Shown piece after piece: positions 1 through 7,773 of a DNA stretch of 36,268 nt (positions are counted from its first letter, which is position 1; every line of letters starts with the position of its first letter). The notes beneath the pieces are model-generated. The model did no database searches. It was not told where the DNA came from and saw only the letters and a program-made list of their open reading frames with translations. The stretch covers positions 1 through 36,268 of the forward strand of contig CACYHD010000012.1 in assembly GCA_902774125.1 (NCBI GenBank), read 5' to 3'. The position numbers and the translations under genes were made by a program. This DNA is from an uncultured Lachnospiraceae bacterium (lineage in GTDB: Bacteria > Bacillota > Clostridia > Lachnospirales > Lachnospiraceae).

Positions 1-158
1 TGAAGATGCTGCCGGGCATGAACCAGTACAGTTCAATGTTGGAAGGCCAGGATACCGATGGAGCAATGAAGAAGACTGAAGCCATCATCTTATCCATGAC
101 TCCGGCTGAAAGAAGAGATCCGAGCATGCTGCGCTCTTCACACAAAAACAGAATTTAG
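1..158 (+). pseudogene. ffh: Signal recognition particle protein Ffh, truncated 3' fragment
   Basis: The frame is open from the first base and ends at a TAG at 156-158. It reads KMLPGMNQY, then EAIILSMTPAERRDP, then SSHKNRI and stop. This is the M domain of Ffh, the SRP GTPase subunit that binds 4.5S/6S RNA and signal peptides. In intact Ffh the KNRI segment is followed by a Gly/Ser-rich RNA-binding turn and a helix of roughly 40 more residues. All of that is missing here, so this end should not bind SRP RNA normally. The G and N domains would lie outside the window. Because ffh is essential, an intact copy must exist elsewhere, or the junction is an assembly error. Identity is well supported; the cause of the truncation is not. 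Confidence 0.8.
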
Positions 159-238
159 AGGGTAATATTACATTCGAAGAAAGTAATTGGCGTCTTCAAG
201 CTCTATATCAGCTAGGTCATATAGCTGGTAAGAAGCCT

Positions 239-1819
239 TTGAAGGAAAACGACTTGGTTATTACTAATTCATCTTATGTTCCAAGTGGTATGCATTCTGT
301 TACACGTTTTGCTGATCCATACAATGCTAATCCTGTAAATATAGCTTGGGAAAGCAGCCTTGAAAAATGCAAAAATGTGTATATGTATATTAAAGGTAAG
401 CCTGAGAAAAGGCCTGAATATATAAGCGGATTATATGTATCTTCTTATCAGAGACCTACTAATACAAACAAGCATACATATACAGAAAATGAATTAAAGG
501 GTTATGACCAATTGGCTGATGATAATGCTATTATGAAACTATGCTCTAAGATTAACGGAGAAGTTATCAATTATAATCTGGCAGTTAATCAGAAAAAGGC
601 ATGGTACAATGATCCTGAAAAAAACGAAGGAAAAGCTACATATATAGGTGTTACTAGAACGAACAATGAAGATAACGCCATAACGGGCATAGTAATGTAT
701 AAGACCTCAAAACTATCGCCAATCAAAATAAAGGTTGATGGTATTGAATATCATAGAACTGGCGATAAATGTGGTGATTATTATCTATACTATACTAAGA
801 GTCCGGGAGCTAACCCGGGAGTTCCTATTGAGGAAATATCTTTTGACGATGTACCTATAATAGATGGTTGTGCCACAGCTGTTGGTGTTACTGGTGATGA
901 TAAAGGTAATGTTGATTATCTAAAAGACTTTAATGGTTGTAACGGATTCTTGCATATGAGCGCAACTACGGATGATTCAGTAATCTCTGATATTGCAATC
1001 GAAAAGGGCGAAAAGAATGCAGCCTTTATGAGACTAATGAGCAAGGGCTACAATTACGTAGTTAAAGAAAGCCTTAATGCAAAAACAGGTGGCGAGAAAG
1101 TCTGGATAGGATATAAGATGTGTTCTGCTGATGTATTAGATATCATGGGTGATGAATCATATTTTGAAGACGGTGATGATTTATTAGACGATGACGAGTG
1201 GAACCAGGAACTAGAAGATTGTTTTGGATTTGATATTGACTTTGATATAGCATTCCCTGAGGAAGACGTAGTTAGAGATGTTATAGCTACGGTAGGAGAG
1301 GGTTATAAGGAATCTATGAATTACGAAGGAAGAGAGTACCAGGCAGTTAGTGATATTTCATTAAACGAGGGCACTTCAGGTAAAAAGATTTACTTATATA
1401 TGAGTAAGGATAGCAATACGAAGGCACAGTATCTATCAGCTATATCTGATATAGCTCTATGTTCTGGTGATGCGGTACCATATACCAAGGCAGATGAATC
1501 ACTTTATAATATCCCAGAACAGAAAAAAACTTCTGGTGATGAAAGGGCTAAAGAATTAGATCTTTTTGTTACTTTATTTGGTAATCAGGCTGTTTATTCC
1601 CGATACGGAGTATGGGAGTCGGTACTCGATAATCATGGCAATGAGGTTAACATGAATGACAATGTTATCAGTACAGTACATGATCACAAACATATCATAG
1701 ATAATAGATTGTATCTATTTGTACGTCGTTATGATGGCAAAGCCAAACCAGGTGCAGAGATAACAAGAGGATATGTTCGAAATGACATCTCAACATATGA
1801 TGTGCTAATAGCTAACTAG
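239..1819 (+). CDS. 5'-truncated large protein with MABP-like beta repeats
   Basis: The same frame is open back to 110 and already reads like protein from about 158 (EGNITFEESNWRLQALYQLG), but it has no ATG or GTG and no ribosome binding site there. The first possible start is the TTG at 239, also without a convincing binding site, so the true N-terminus is probably lost at the ffh junction. The chain contains recurring segments of the type 'ISDI...G', 'YLYYTKSPG', 'KVWIGYK' and 'KIYLYMSKDS', a rhythm resembling the beta-prism repeats of MABP/Vps62-like modules in Gram-positive surface proteins (inference from memory of the pattern). It is acidic, with a D/E-rich stretch near residues 310-345, and has no visible catalytic motif. 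The gene ends at a strong bidirectional terminator. Function unknown; probably the C-terminal part of an extracellular protein. Confidence 0.6.
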   Translation: MKENDLVITNSSYVPSGMHSVTRFADPYNANPVNIAWESSLEKCKNVYMYIKGKPEKRPEYISGLYVSSYQRPTNTNKHTYTENELKGYDQLADDNAIMKLCSKINGEVINYNLAVNQKKAWYNDPEKNEGKATYIGVTRTNNEDNAITGIVMYKTSKLSPIKIKVDGIEYHRTGDKCGDYYLYYTKSPGANPGVPIEEISFDDVPIIDGCATAVGVTGDDKGNVDYLKDFNGCNGFLHMSATTDDSVISDIAIEKGEKNAAFMRLMSKGYNYVVKESLNAKTGGEKVWIGYKMCSADVLDIMGDESYFEDGDDLLDDDEWNQELEDCFGFDIDFDIAFPEEDVVRDVIATVGEGYKESMNYEGREYQAVSDISLNEGTSGKKIYLYMSKDSNTKAQYLSAISDIALCSGDAVPYTKADESLYNIPEQKKTSGDERAKELDLFVTLFGNQAVYSRYGVWESVLDNHGNEVNMNDNVISTVHDHKHIIDNRLYLFVRRYDGKAKPGAEITRGYVRNDISTYDVLIAN

Positions 1820-1834
1820 TAATATACAGTACAA

Positions 1835-1881
1835 TAAAAAAGGCCTCATACGTTCAATTATTTGACGTATGGGGCCTTTTG
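1835..1881. terminator. Bidirectional Rho-independent terminator
   Basis: A 15-bp G+C-containing stem (arms 1838-1852 and 1866-1880, with wobble pairs) is flanked by an A-tract on the left and a T-tract on the right. It lies between the convergent stops at 1819 (+) and 1898 (-) and can serve both strands. Confidence 0.9.
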
Positions 1882-1897
1882 ATTGTTGATTATTAAA

Positions 1898-3610
1898 TTA
1901 CTTAACTCGTACTGTTATTGTTGCTGTTTGCCATGATGATGAATTGTGAGATTTGTCACCAACTGCAATAACATTAACTTTTACTTTGTAAGTTCCTTTT
2001 TTAAGCTTTTTCTTTACTGTAATCTTTCCGGTTTTACTATTTACAGTAATATTCTTGTTGCCGGATGCCTTGGCATAAACCAAACTTCCCTGTCCCTTGT
2101 TAAGGAATTTTATTGTTTTTGTAGCCTTAAGAGATTTGGATTTTTTCTTAAGTGCCTTATATTTAACATTTACTTTTTTGCCCTTAACTTTTAGTGTGTT
2201 AGCTTTCTTGGAAGAGCTGTTTAGTTGTTTTTGTAAAGTAGTTACCTGCTTCTGTAGATCAGCAACCTGAGATGAATTCTGTGTGTTAATAGCATTTGCT
2301 AGAGACTGAACGGCATCAGTCAAAGTATCCAATGAAGGAATATTGCTATCTGGTTTTGTTTCTTCTTCTTCAGATGATTCATCAGGACCAAGTTTTACAA
2401 TGTGTGTGAATGATCCGTTGTATTCGCCGTTACCCTTGATTGTGATTTCGGCTTCACCTCTCTTAAGGTCAAAATCAGTAACTTCAAAATCAAAGTTGTC
2501 GTTATCCCATATTTCTTCTTCTTCTGGGACAATCTCGTCATCCTGAAGTGTTGGGAAGTATGTGAGAGCAAGACCAGGTTCAATTTCTTGCTCTAACTCA
2601 GTAACTGTTTGGCAGTCATATGAGTCTTCAAGTCCTTCTACAGAGACTAGCTGTTCGTCGAATGTTTTGTTGCGGATTAGAGACTCAATCTCTTCTGGAT
2701 TCTCATAAAAATCTTCCAAGAACCAGATGCCTGGTTTTTCATCAGCTGAGAACTGCTTAGGATAATCTTTGTAAGATGCGTAATGAACGCCGTCCTGTCC
2801 ACTTCCTTTTTCTACATATGGAGTTAAGAAGTTTTTGGATGGATCGTTATGCAAAGCGTATACATTAAACCAATCTGCATAAGAACCATTGAAACTTTCT
2901 TTGATGTCAGATGGAACAAGTGTATATGGTGGTATTAGACCTGACTCTGAATATGAATCGATATTCTCTACAGCATACTCGAATGTGCTATCATCAGGAT
3001 CTTTTGTGATATAAGCAAAGTCCTTGTCAAGCATATCGCCAAAAGAGCGACTTGCAAATTGTGACATAAGGAATGATGCCTCTGTTACATCGACTAGGTA
3101 CGCATTGCCATTGATGTTAGGAATGTAGTTGATAGTATGATCTAGTTCATACGGATCGGTTCTAACAAATTTACATGGCAAGTCGGCTGCGTGACATAAG
3201 ATTGAATAAAGAATCGCAATGCCCACGCATACAGATGTGTCTGTCAAAACACCATAAGCGTCCCACTGGTGGCGATAAAGATCGAAGTTGTAAGTAACAC
3301 TCCAAAAATCAAAATCATAATTAGCGCGATCGTTTTCCCACAAAGCTAATCTATAGTATTTTTCTAGATCGCTCATATCAGGTTCGGTAACAGTGTTAAC
3401 AGCTCTTATAATTCTTGAAATACAAAACTGTTTCTGAGCTGGTGTGAGTATAAAGTTCTTTTGAAATGTTGAAATGTCGGCATGAACCGGTTCGTGTTTA
3501 ATAGTATTAGCGCTAACAGTTACAGGCTTTGTGAAAGAGCCTCCAACGAGAGTTGCAAATAGAACTAGCGATAGTACTACCGACAAAAATCTTTTGCTGT
3601 TTTTAAACAT
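1898..3610 (-). CDS. Secreted transglutaminase-like protein
   Basis: The 570-residue protein has a signal peptide (about residues 1-35, ending TVSA) and a transglutaminase/peptidase-like core. The catalytic triad is visible: Cys128 in VCVGIAILY, His158 in LDHTINY and Asp174 in YLVDVTEA. An acidic region (about 340-420) and a coiled-coil-like stretch (VADLQKQVTTLQKQLN, about 455-470) follow. The C-terminus is a lysine-rich Ig/cadherin-like beta domain ending TITVRVK. Proteins of this kind act outside the cell as proteases or cross-linking enzymes; the substrate cannot be told. Its start overlaps the end of the acyltransferase gene by 8 bp, so the two are probably translationally coupled. The C-terminal domain is basic but differs from the shared FN3-like tail found at 21955-28640. 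Confidence 0.8.
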   Translation of the reverse strand: MFKNSKRFLSVVLSLVLFATLVGGSFTKPVTVSANTIKHEPVHADISTFQKNFILTPAQKQFCISRIIRAVNTVTEPDMSDLEKYYRLALWENDRANYDFDFWSVTYNFDLYRHQWDAYGVLTDTSVCVGIAILYSILCHAADLPCKFVRTDPYELDHTINYIPNINGNAYLVDVTEASFLMSQFASRSFGDMLDKDFAYITKDPDDSTFEYAVENIDSYSESGLIPPYTLVPSDIKESFNGSYADWFNVYALHNDPSKNFLTPYVEKGSGQDGVHYASYKDYPKQFSADEKPGIWFLEDFYENPEEIESLIRNKTFDEQLVSVEGLEDSYDCQTVTELEQEIEPGLALTYFPTLQDDEIVPEEEEIWDNDNFDFEVTDFDLKRGEAEITIKGNGEYNGSFTHIVKLGPDESSEEEETKPDSNIPSLDTLTDAVQSLANAINTQNSSQVADLQKQVTTLQKQLNSSSKKANTLKVKGKKVNVKYKALKKKSKSLKATKTIKFLNKGQGSLVYAKASGNKNITVNSKTGKITVKKKLKKGTYKVKVNVIAVGDKSHNSSSWQTATITVRVK

Positions 3611-4697
3611 GTTTTTTCTCCTTTTTTATATTCCTTTTTATCATATTATAAATGTTACCGATTGCAGTTGAGACTACAATTTCTAGCAACGCAATTATAA
3701 CAAGTGATAGATTGTTAAAAACAATATTCTTATTAAAGTAGCAAATCAAAATATATGTTACTGGAATTATGAACCACTGAACAATATAAATGCTGTTAAC
3801 ATTGCTGCTTATTGTAGAAATAAAAGCTAATACTCTAGCAGGAATAATCTTAGTTATCATATAGCATAATCCCACTAAACCGTAAACACATATTATACAG
3901 AACAGTGCGTCAATAGTAGTCATAAAGTAATAATGATGAACTTCTGACAAAAAGCCGCCATCGATAGACCATGACTGAACGAAGTATGCAACAGAAATGC
4001 CTAGTGCCACAGGCCATGCTCGTAGGAATCTTTTTTTGTCGTTACATCTAATATAGTATTCCCCAAAGACCATACCGGCAGCTGGCATAATGAACCAGTT
4101 GAATAGCGGAAAGGCTGTGAAGCCGCCGGCACTACCGATGAAGTAGCCCGCTATTAAGTTAGGAACGTTGCTGCCCAAATCTGAGAATCTCAAAAATGAT
4201 CCCACAGCAGATAATATAATAGCTACAAGTAATATTTGCTCAGATGATAGATTGAACATTCTCAAAATGCCAGTAACAATCATTGCAAGTCCGGCAAAAG
4301 CGAGGATGTCTATACAGAATAATAGAAGGCCTCCGGCGATAGGGAAAATATCCCATTTGCCCAAAAGTCGTCCTGAAAGGTAATGAGGGAGAAAAAACTC
4401 GCCTACATTGACAACAACACCGAGCAACATTATTTTTACACCACGTGTGATAAGGTGTATTGGATCCTGTTTCTTGGAATAAATCATGCCTACGCCCATA
4501 GCAAACATAAATACAGGTGCTGCAAATGGTCCTCCTAGTAGTTTTGATATTCCGTACTGCATGCCTGTGCTGATAGTGTTATTGAATCCTTGTGTTACCA
4601 TCAGACAGTGCAAAAAAATCATGAAGAAGATAGACAGGCATTTGGCCAAGTCAAGCTCTACCTGTCGACCTCTGTTAACTTGTTCTTTTGAAAACAT
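3603..4697 (-). CDS. Multipass membrane acyltransferase (acyltransferase 3 / HGSNAT-like)
   Basis: A hydrophobic 364-residue protein with about ten predicted membrane segments. It opens with the motif GRQVELDLAKCLSIFFMIFLH, here read as R..E.D..K.......H, typical of acyltransferase-3 and DUF1624/HGSNAT-like proteins that move acyl groups across the membrane onto sugars or wall polymers. A membrane-embedded GGPFAAPVFMFAMGVG segment follows. The C-terminus is basic (KRNIKKEKK). The start is supported by a GGAGG site upstream. It precedes and overlaps the secreted transglutaminase gene, so the two products may act together at the envelope, for example on modified wall glycans (inference). The specific acceptor is unknown. 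Confidence 0.72.
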   Translation of the reverse strand: MFSKEQVNRGRQVELDLAKCLSIFFMIFLHCLMVTQGFNNTISTGMQYGISKLLGGPFAAPVFMFAMGVGMIYSKKQDPIHLITRGVKIMLLGVVVNVGEFFLPHYLSGRLLGKWDIFPIAGGLLLFCIDILAFAGLAMIVTGILRMFNLSSEQILLVAIILSAVGSFLRFSDLGSNVPNLIAGYFIGSAGGFTAFPLFNWFIMPAAGMVFGEYYIRCNDKKRFLRAWPVALGISVAYFVQSWSIDGGFLSEVHHYYFMTTIDALFCIICVYGLVGLCYMITKIIPARVLAFISTISSNVNSIYIVQWFIIPVTYILICYFNKNIVFNNLSLVIIALLEIVVSTAIGNIYNMIKRNIKKEKKHV

Positions 4698-4732
4698 TTT
4701 TTAATAATCCCTCCTTTAAAATATATACATCG

Positions 4733-4741
4733 ATTGTACCA
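4733..4741 (-). promoter_or_regulatory. Extended -10 promoter for the acyltransferase gene
   Basis: On the minus strand the sequence reads TGGTACAAT, an extended -10 element, about 35 bp before the start at 4697. The -35 region is poor. It would let the acyltransferase-transglutaminase pair be transcribed separately from the upstream DUF3298 gene. Confidence 0.4.
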
Positions 4742-4772
4742 TGATAATGTAAGTTTTATATGTGATATTATT

Positions 4773-5441
4773 TTATTTAAGTCTTAGTTTTACGATGCCC
4801 TCACTATATGGCGCCACAGCATATGGCTGGAAGCATACATATATTTTTTTGCCTTGGATATAATAGTCTAAATCTTTTGTTTTGGACTTTTTAATAAGCT
4901 TTTCTGAATCCTCGTAAGCTGTATGTCCTGACTTCTTCCACTTAGCAAAAGCTTTGAGAAGCTTTTTAGTAACATAGGATTGAGACTTTTTGAAAACCTT
5001 ATTAAGTTTGAGGAGCTTGCCCTTGCTGTTGAATGTATAGCCTATCTCGGATGTGTATCCATGCGCTCCACCTATATATGAGTAGTCAATTACTTTGACA
5101 CAAATATATTTCTTATTGTTGGTCGTGACTTTCATATTCATCGAGCCGTCTATTCCTTCTGAAGGAAGAACGTATTTGGCTCCGTCCTTAAGACCGTTGT
5201 AGTGAGCCTTGGCTATACTGTTAAGTTTTTTGTTGATTTTTTTGGCCTTTTTGGACTTGCCTTTAATAACGATTTTTTTGTACTTGATCATGGCTGTTTT
5301 TTTGCCGTATTTGACAGCTCTAACTTCGGTAGAAGTCTTATACTTGGACTTAGCAGCCTGAACATTGGAACTCTGAGCCACCATTAGGCCTATGGCAAAA
5401 AAAGCAGCAGAAAATGCTACAATCAATTTTTTTAGTTTCAT
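4773..5441 (-). CDS. Secreted DUF3298 (RsiV/PdaC-type C-terminal) protein
   Basis: The 222-residue protein has a signal peptide of about 29 residues ending NVQA. The mature part is rich in lysine. Characteristic blocks are SYIGGAHGYT at about residues 110-120 and VCFQPYAVAPYSEG near the C-terminus, which match the DUF3298 domain (anti-sigma factor RsiV and polysaccharide deacetylase PdaC accessory domain). There is no deacetylase catalytic domain and no membrane anchor, so it is a stand-alone secreted version. In RsiV the domain binds lysozyme; whether this protein does so is unknown. Start chosen from the AAGGAG site 6-10 bases upstream. It is followed on the same strand, 75 bp later, by the acyltransferase gene. 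Confidence 0.72.
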   Translation of the reverse strand: MKLKKLIVAFSAAFFAIGLMVAQSSNVQAAKSKYKTSTEVRAVKYGKKTAMIKYKKIVIKGKSKKAKKINKKLNSIAKAHYNGLKDGAKYVLPSEGIDGSMNMKVTTNNKKYICVKVIDYSYIGGAHGYTSEIGYTFNSKGKLLKLNKVFKKSQSYVTKKLLKAFAKWKKSGHTAYEDSEKLIKKSKTKDLDYYIQGKKIYVCFQPYAVAPYSEGIVKLRLK

Positions 5442-5473
5442 ATTAGATTCTCCTTCCTGATGTTGATAATTAT

Positions 5474-5482
5474 ATTATAGCA
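5474..5482 (-). promoter_or_regulatory. Extended -10 promoter for the DUF3298 gene
   Basis: The minus strand carries TGCTATAAT, a perfect -10 with an upstream TGn extension, about 33 bp before the start at 5441. No good -35 is seen, as is usual for extended -10 promoters. Confidence 0.5.
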
Positions 5483-5625
5483 CAAATTATAATCAGGGCG
5501 GGAGGAGCTGGTTTGGTTAGCGTGGGGTTATTAATTATTTTTATATTATTAATAGCGCATCTTTTTGCAATATGCTAATATATATTTATAGAACTATGCG
5601 GAATATTTTTGAAAAGGAGTTAGGT

Positions 5626-5853
5626 ATGGGAGCACAGATGACTGTAACTAGTGATAAGAGCAAGTGGGTAGCATTCTTTTTATGCTTCTTCTTCGGCTTT
5701 CTTGGTTTACATAACTTTTATGTAGGCAAGTGGGTTTGGGGATTAATCTACATCTTCACAGCCGGTCTTTTGGGAATAGGTTGGCTTGTAGACATTATTA
5801 GAATATTGATTGGTTCATTCCGTGATAGCGAAGGATTTCCACTTAGAAAATAG
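5626..5853 (+). CDS. TM2 domain membrane protein
   Basis: A 75-residue protein with two membrane helices and the TM2 signature: KWVAFFLCFFFGFLGLHNFY, then VGKWVWGLIY, then GIGWLVDIIRI. The intervening GLHxFYxG turn is typical. A longer reading frame begins at 5572, but the ATG at 5626 is preceded at proper distance by AAAAGGAGTTAGG, so the shorter start is preferred. TM2 proteins are small, widespread and poorly understood. It lies 27 bp upstream of the diguanylate cyclase and could be in the same transcript. Confidence 0.85.
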   Translation: MGAQMTVTSDKSKWVAFFLCFFFGFLGLHNFYVGKWVWGLIYIFTAGLLGIGWLVDIIRILIGSFRDSEGFPLRK

Positions 5854-5880
5854 AGGTATAGAGTTAAAGGGGACAGAAGT

Positions 5881-7116
5881 ATGAATGATTCGATGTATTA
5901 TGCGATGACTGCTATAGTGGCAATTATTTTGCTAGTTATGCAGAATCACGATATTATGTTTAGAATAGTTCGTGGCAAGATGGATACAGTGTGGATTTAC
6001 TACAAAATCCTATTGTATATGATGCTACTATTACACTCGACCGATGTTGTGTGGGGTGTTTTTTCTGTGCTAAAAATGCGCAACGTTCTTTTTGTAGATA
6101 CGCTGTTTTACTTTGCATCAATGGCTTTGTGTGTACTGTTCTGGACGCTTTATTCTGTAAGGTACGTAGGAAAAATGGGTGTGGCGGCCAAACTGCTCCA
6201 AGGCTTTAGCTGTTTGTTCTGCGTGGTTGTTATGGGATTAGTTATTGCCAATATTTTTGGCCCGGTGCTTTTCTGGATTGATGAAAACTGTACATATTCA
6301 ACAGAGCAAATGAGATGGTATATTCACTCCACTCAAATTATGCTATTGATTGCCATAAGTATTTACTGCTTCATGTCATATTTCCGCAAGGAGAATAGTC
6401 CTATTCAGAATAGATATAGAACTATTGGTTGGTTTGGCGTGATTATGTCGTCATTCTTGCTCGTTCAGCTATGGTTTCCACTGCTACCTTTATATACTGT
6501 TGGATATATGCTAGGTGCATGTATGGTTCGCACATTCGTTGTAAACGACGAGAAAGAGGAGTATAAGCACAAACTTGAGGATTCCCTTGCAAGAGAAAAA
6601 CAACAGCTTCAAGATCTGAAAGATATGCGTAGGGCTGCCTATGTTGACCGATTAACTGGGGTCAAAAACAAGAGTTCTTACGTTGAGATGGACGAGCACA
6701 AGGCTATCGAAATGCAAAAAGGCACTGCTGAGGAGTTCGCTGTTGCTGTTTTTGACATCAATGGACTCAAGTTTATTAATGACAATTACGGCCACGAGAA
6801 GGGCGATGAGTTTATTAAGAGCGGATGTAAGATTATTTGTAATCACTTCAAGCACAGCCCGGTATATCGAATCGGTGGCGACGAATTTGCTGTTTTGCTT
6901 GAGAAGGAAGAATACGCTAAGCGCCATGAACTACAGGATAGCTTTAATGCGATGATGGATCAGCACAACATTGATGGAGATATTGTTGTGGCTATGGGTA
7001 TGTCAGATTATAATAAAGAATCAGATTATACATTTAACGATATTTTTGCAAGAGCAGATGAGAGAATGTATAAGCGCAAGAGAGAACTTAAAAACAATAA
7101 GCAAGAAAGAGCTTAA
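5881..7116 (+). CDS. Membrane-bound diguanylate cyclase (GGDEF)
   Basis: The N-terminal half (about residues 1-215) has about six membrane helices with no recognised sensor domain. A coiled-coil linker (about 220-250) follows, then a GGDEF domain starting at AYVDRLTGVKNKSS. The active-site loop RIGGDEFAVLL is intact (GGDEF at about 331-335), and FDINGLKFINDNYGHEKGDE supplies the metal and GTP-binding residues. It should make cyclic di-GMP from two GTP. The inhibitory I-site (RxxD five residues before GGDEF) is absent: FKHS occupies the position. There is no EAL domain. The gene has a good AAGGGG site. Its 3' end is repeated in tandem downstream (see 7094-7161). LuxS follows on the same strand 68 bp later. 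Confidence 0.92.
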   Translation: MNDSMYYAMTAIVAIILLVMQNHDIMFRIVRGKMDTVWIYYKILLYMMLLLHSTDVVWGVFSVLKMRNVLFVDTLFYFASMALCVLFWTLYSVRYVGKMGVAAKLLQGFSCLFCVVVMGLVIANIFGPVLFWIDENCTYSTEQMRWYIHSTQIMLLIAISIYCFMSYFRKENSPIQNRYRTIGWFGVIMSSFLLVQLWFPLLPLYTVGYMLGACMVRTFVVNDEKEEYKHKLEDSLAREKQQLQDLKDMRRAAYVDRLTGVKNKSSYVEMDEHKAIEMQKGTAEEFAVAVFDINGLKFINDNYGHEKGDEFIKSGCKIICNHFKHSPVYRIGGDEFAVLLEKEEYAKRHELQDSFNAMMDQHNIDGDIVVAMGMSDYNKESDYTFNDIFARADERMYKRKRELKNNKQERA

Positions 7117-7161
7117 TAATAATCAGAAAAGAGCTTAGAATAATAAGCAAAAAACAATTTA
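7094..7161 (+). repeat. Degenerate 22-bp tandem repeat spanning the stop of the GGDEF gene
   Basis: Three imperfect copies (7094-7115, 7116-7137 and about 7140-7161; 17-18 of 22 positions match copy 1). Copy 1 encodes the protein end NNKQERA with its TAA. Copy 2, in a shifted frame, would encode NNQKRA followed by TAG. The unit therefore re-creates the gene end including a stop codon. Confidence 0.7.
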
Positions 7162-7184
7162 AAAAACAGAGCGAGGAGACATTA

Positions 7185-7709
7185 ATGGAATTAATACAAA
7201 GTTTTTCAGTAGATCACACAAAAATTGTGCCAGGTATTTTTACGAGCAGAGTTGATAGACTAGGTGACTATGCAGTTACTACATATGATATAAGAGTGAA
7301 GCATCCTAACAGGGAGCCGGTTGTTGATGTGGCAGCAATGCATACACTAGAGCACATTATTGCTACATATTTGCGCAATGACGAGGACTGGAAGGATGAA
7401 GTTATTTACTGGGGACCAATGGGATGTCTTACAGGTTTCTACCTAATACTAAAAGGCAATCGCAAGCCTCAGGAAATATATGACTTAGTGCTAAGGGCAT
7501 TCAAGTCAGTTGATGATGCAACTGAGGTTCCGGGAGCTACAGCAGAAAATTGCGGTACTTACTTGATGCACAATCTGCTTATGGCCAAGTATTACGCTGG
7601 CGAGTTTGCAGAGTACCTCGAGCAACATGCCGGTGACGAAAAGATTTTTGAATATCCTAAGTCAGAAAGATTGGTGACTGACCAAGGTCAGCAGTTTTTT
7701 GATTCATAA
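7185..7709 (+). CDS. luxS: S-ribosylhomocysteine lyase LuxS
   Basis: The 174-residue protein is full length. LuxS converts S-ribosylhomocysteine to homocysteine and DPD, the precursor of autoinducer-2, as part of the activated methyl cycle in the cytoplasm. The metal ligands are visible: His53 and His57 in HTLEH, and Cys123 in ENCGTYLMHNL. The catalytic Glu56 and Cys81 (GPMGCLTGFY) are also present. A GCGAGGAG site precedes the ATG. It is followed directly by a strong terminator, so the transcript ends here; the neighbouring pfs gene is not in the window. Confidence 0.97.
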   Translation: MELIQSFSVDHTKIVPGIFTSRVDRLGDYAVTTYDIRVKHPNREPVVDVAAMHTLEHIIATYLRNDEDWKDEVIYWGPMGCLTGFYLILKGNRKPQEIYDLVLRAFKSVDDATEVPGATAENCGTYLMHNLLMAKYYAGEFAEYLEQHAGDEKIFEYPKSERLVTDQGQQFFDS

Positions 7710-7712
7710 AAT

Positions 7713-7744
7713 AAAAAAGAGTCTTTGTTAAGACTCTTTTTTTA
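7713..7744 (+). terminator. Rho-independent terminator after luxS
   Basis: An A-tract and AGAGTCTT stem pair with AAGACTCT, followed by seven T residues; the loop is short (TGT-type). It begins within 5 bases of the luxS stop. Confidence 0.9.
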
Positions 7745-7773
7745 TGTATAATATTCAGCAGAGGTAAAAAATT

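Noticed and set aside
130-240. Insertion sequence or transposon end at the ffh junction
   Set aside because: No transposase, terminal inverted repeats or target duplication could be seen.
5572-5625. Longer N-terminus for the TM2 protein
   Set aside because: No binding site precedes 5572, while a strong one precedes the ATG at 5626.
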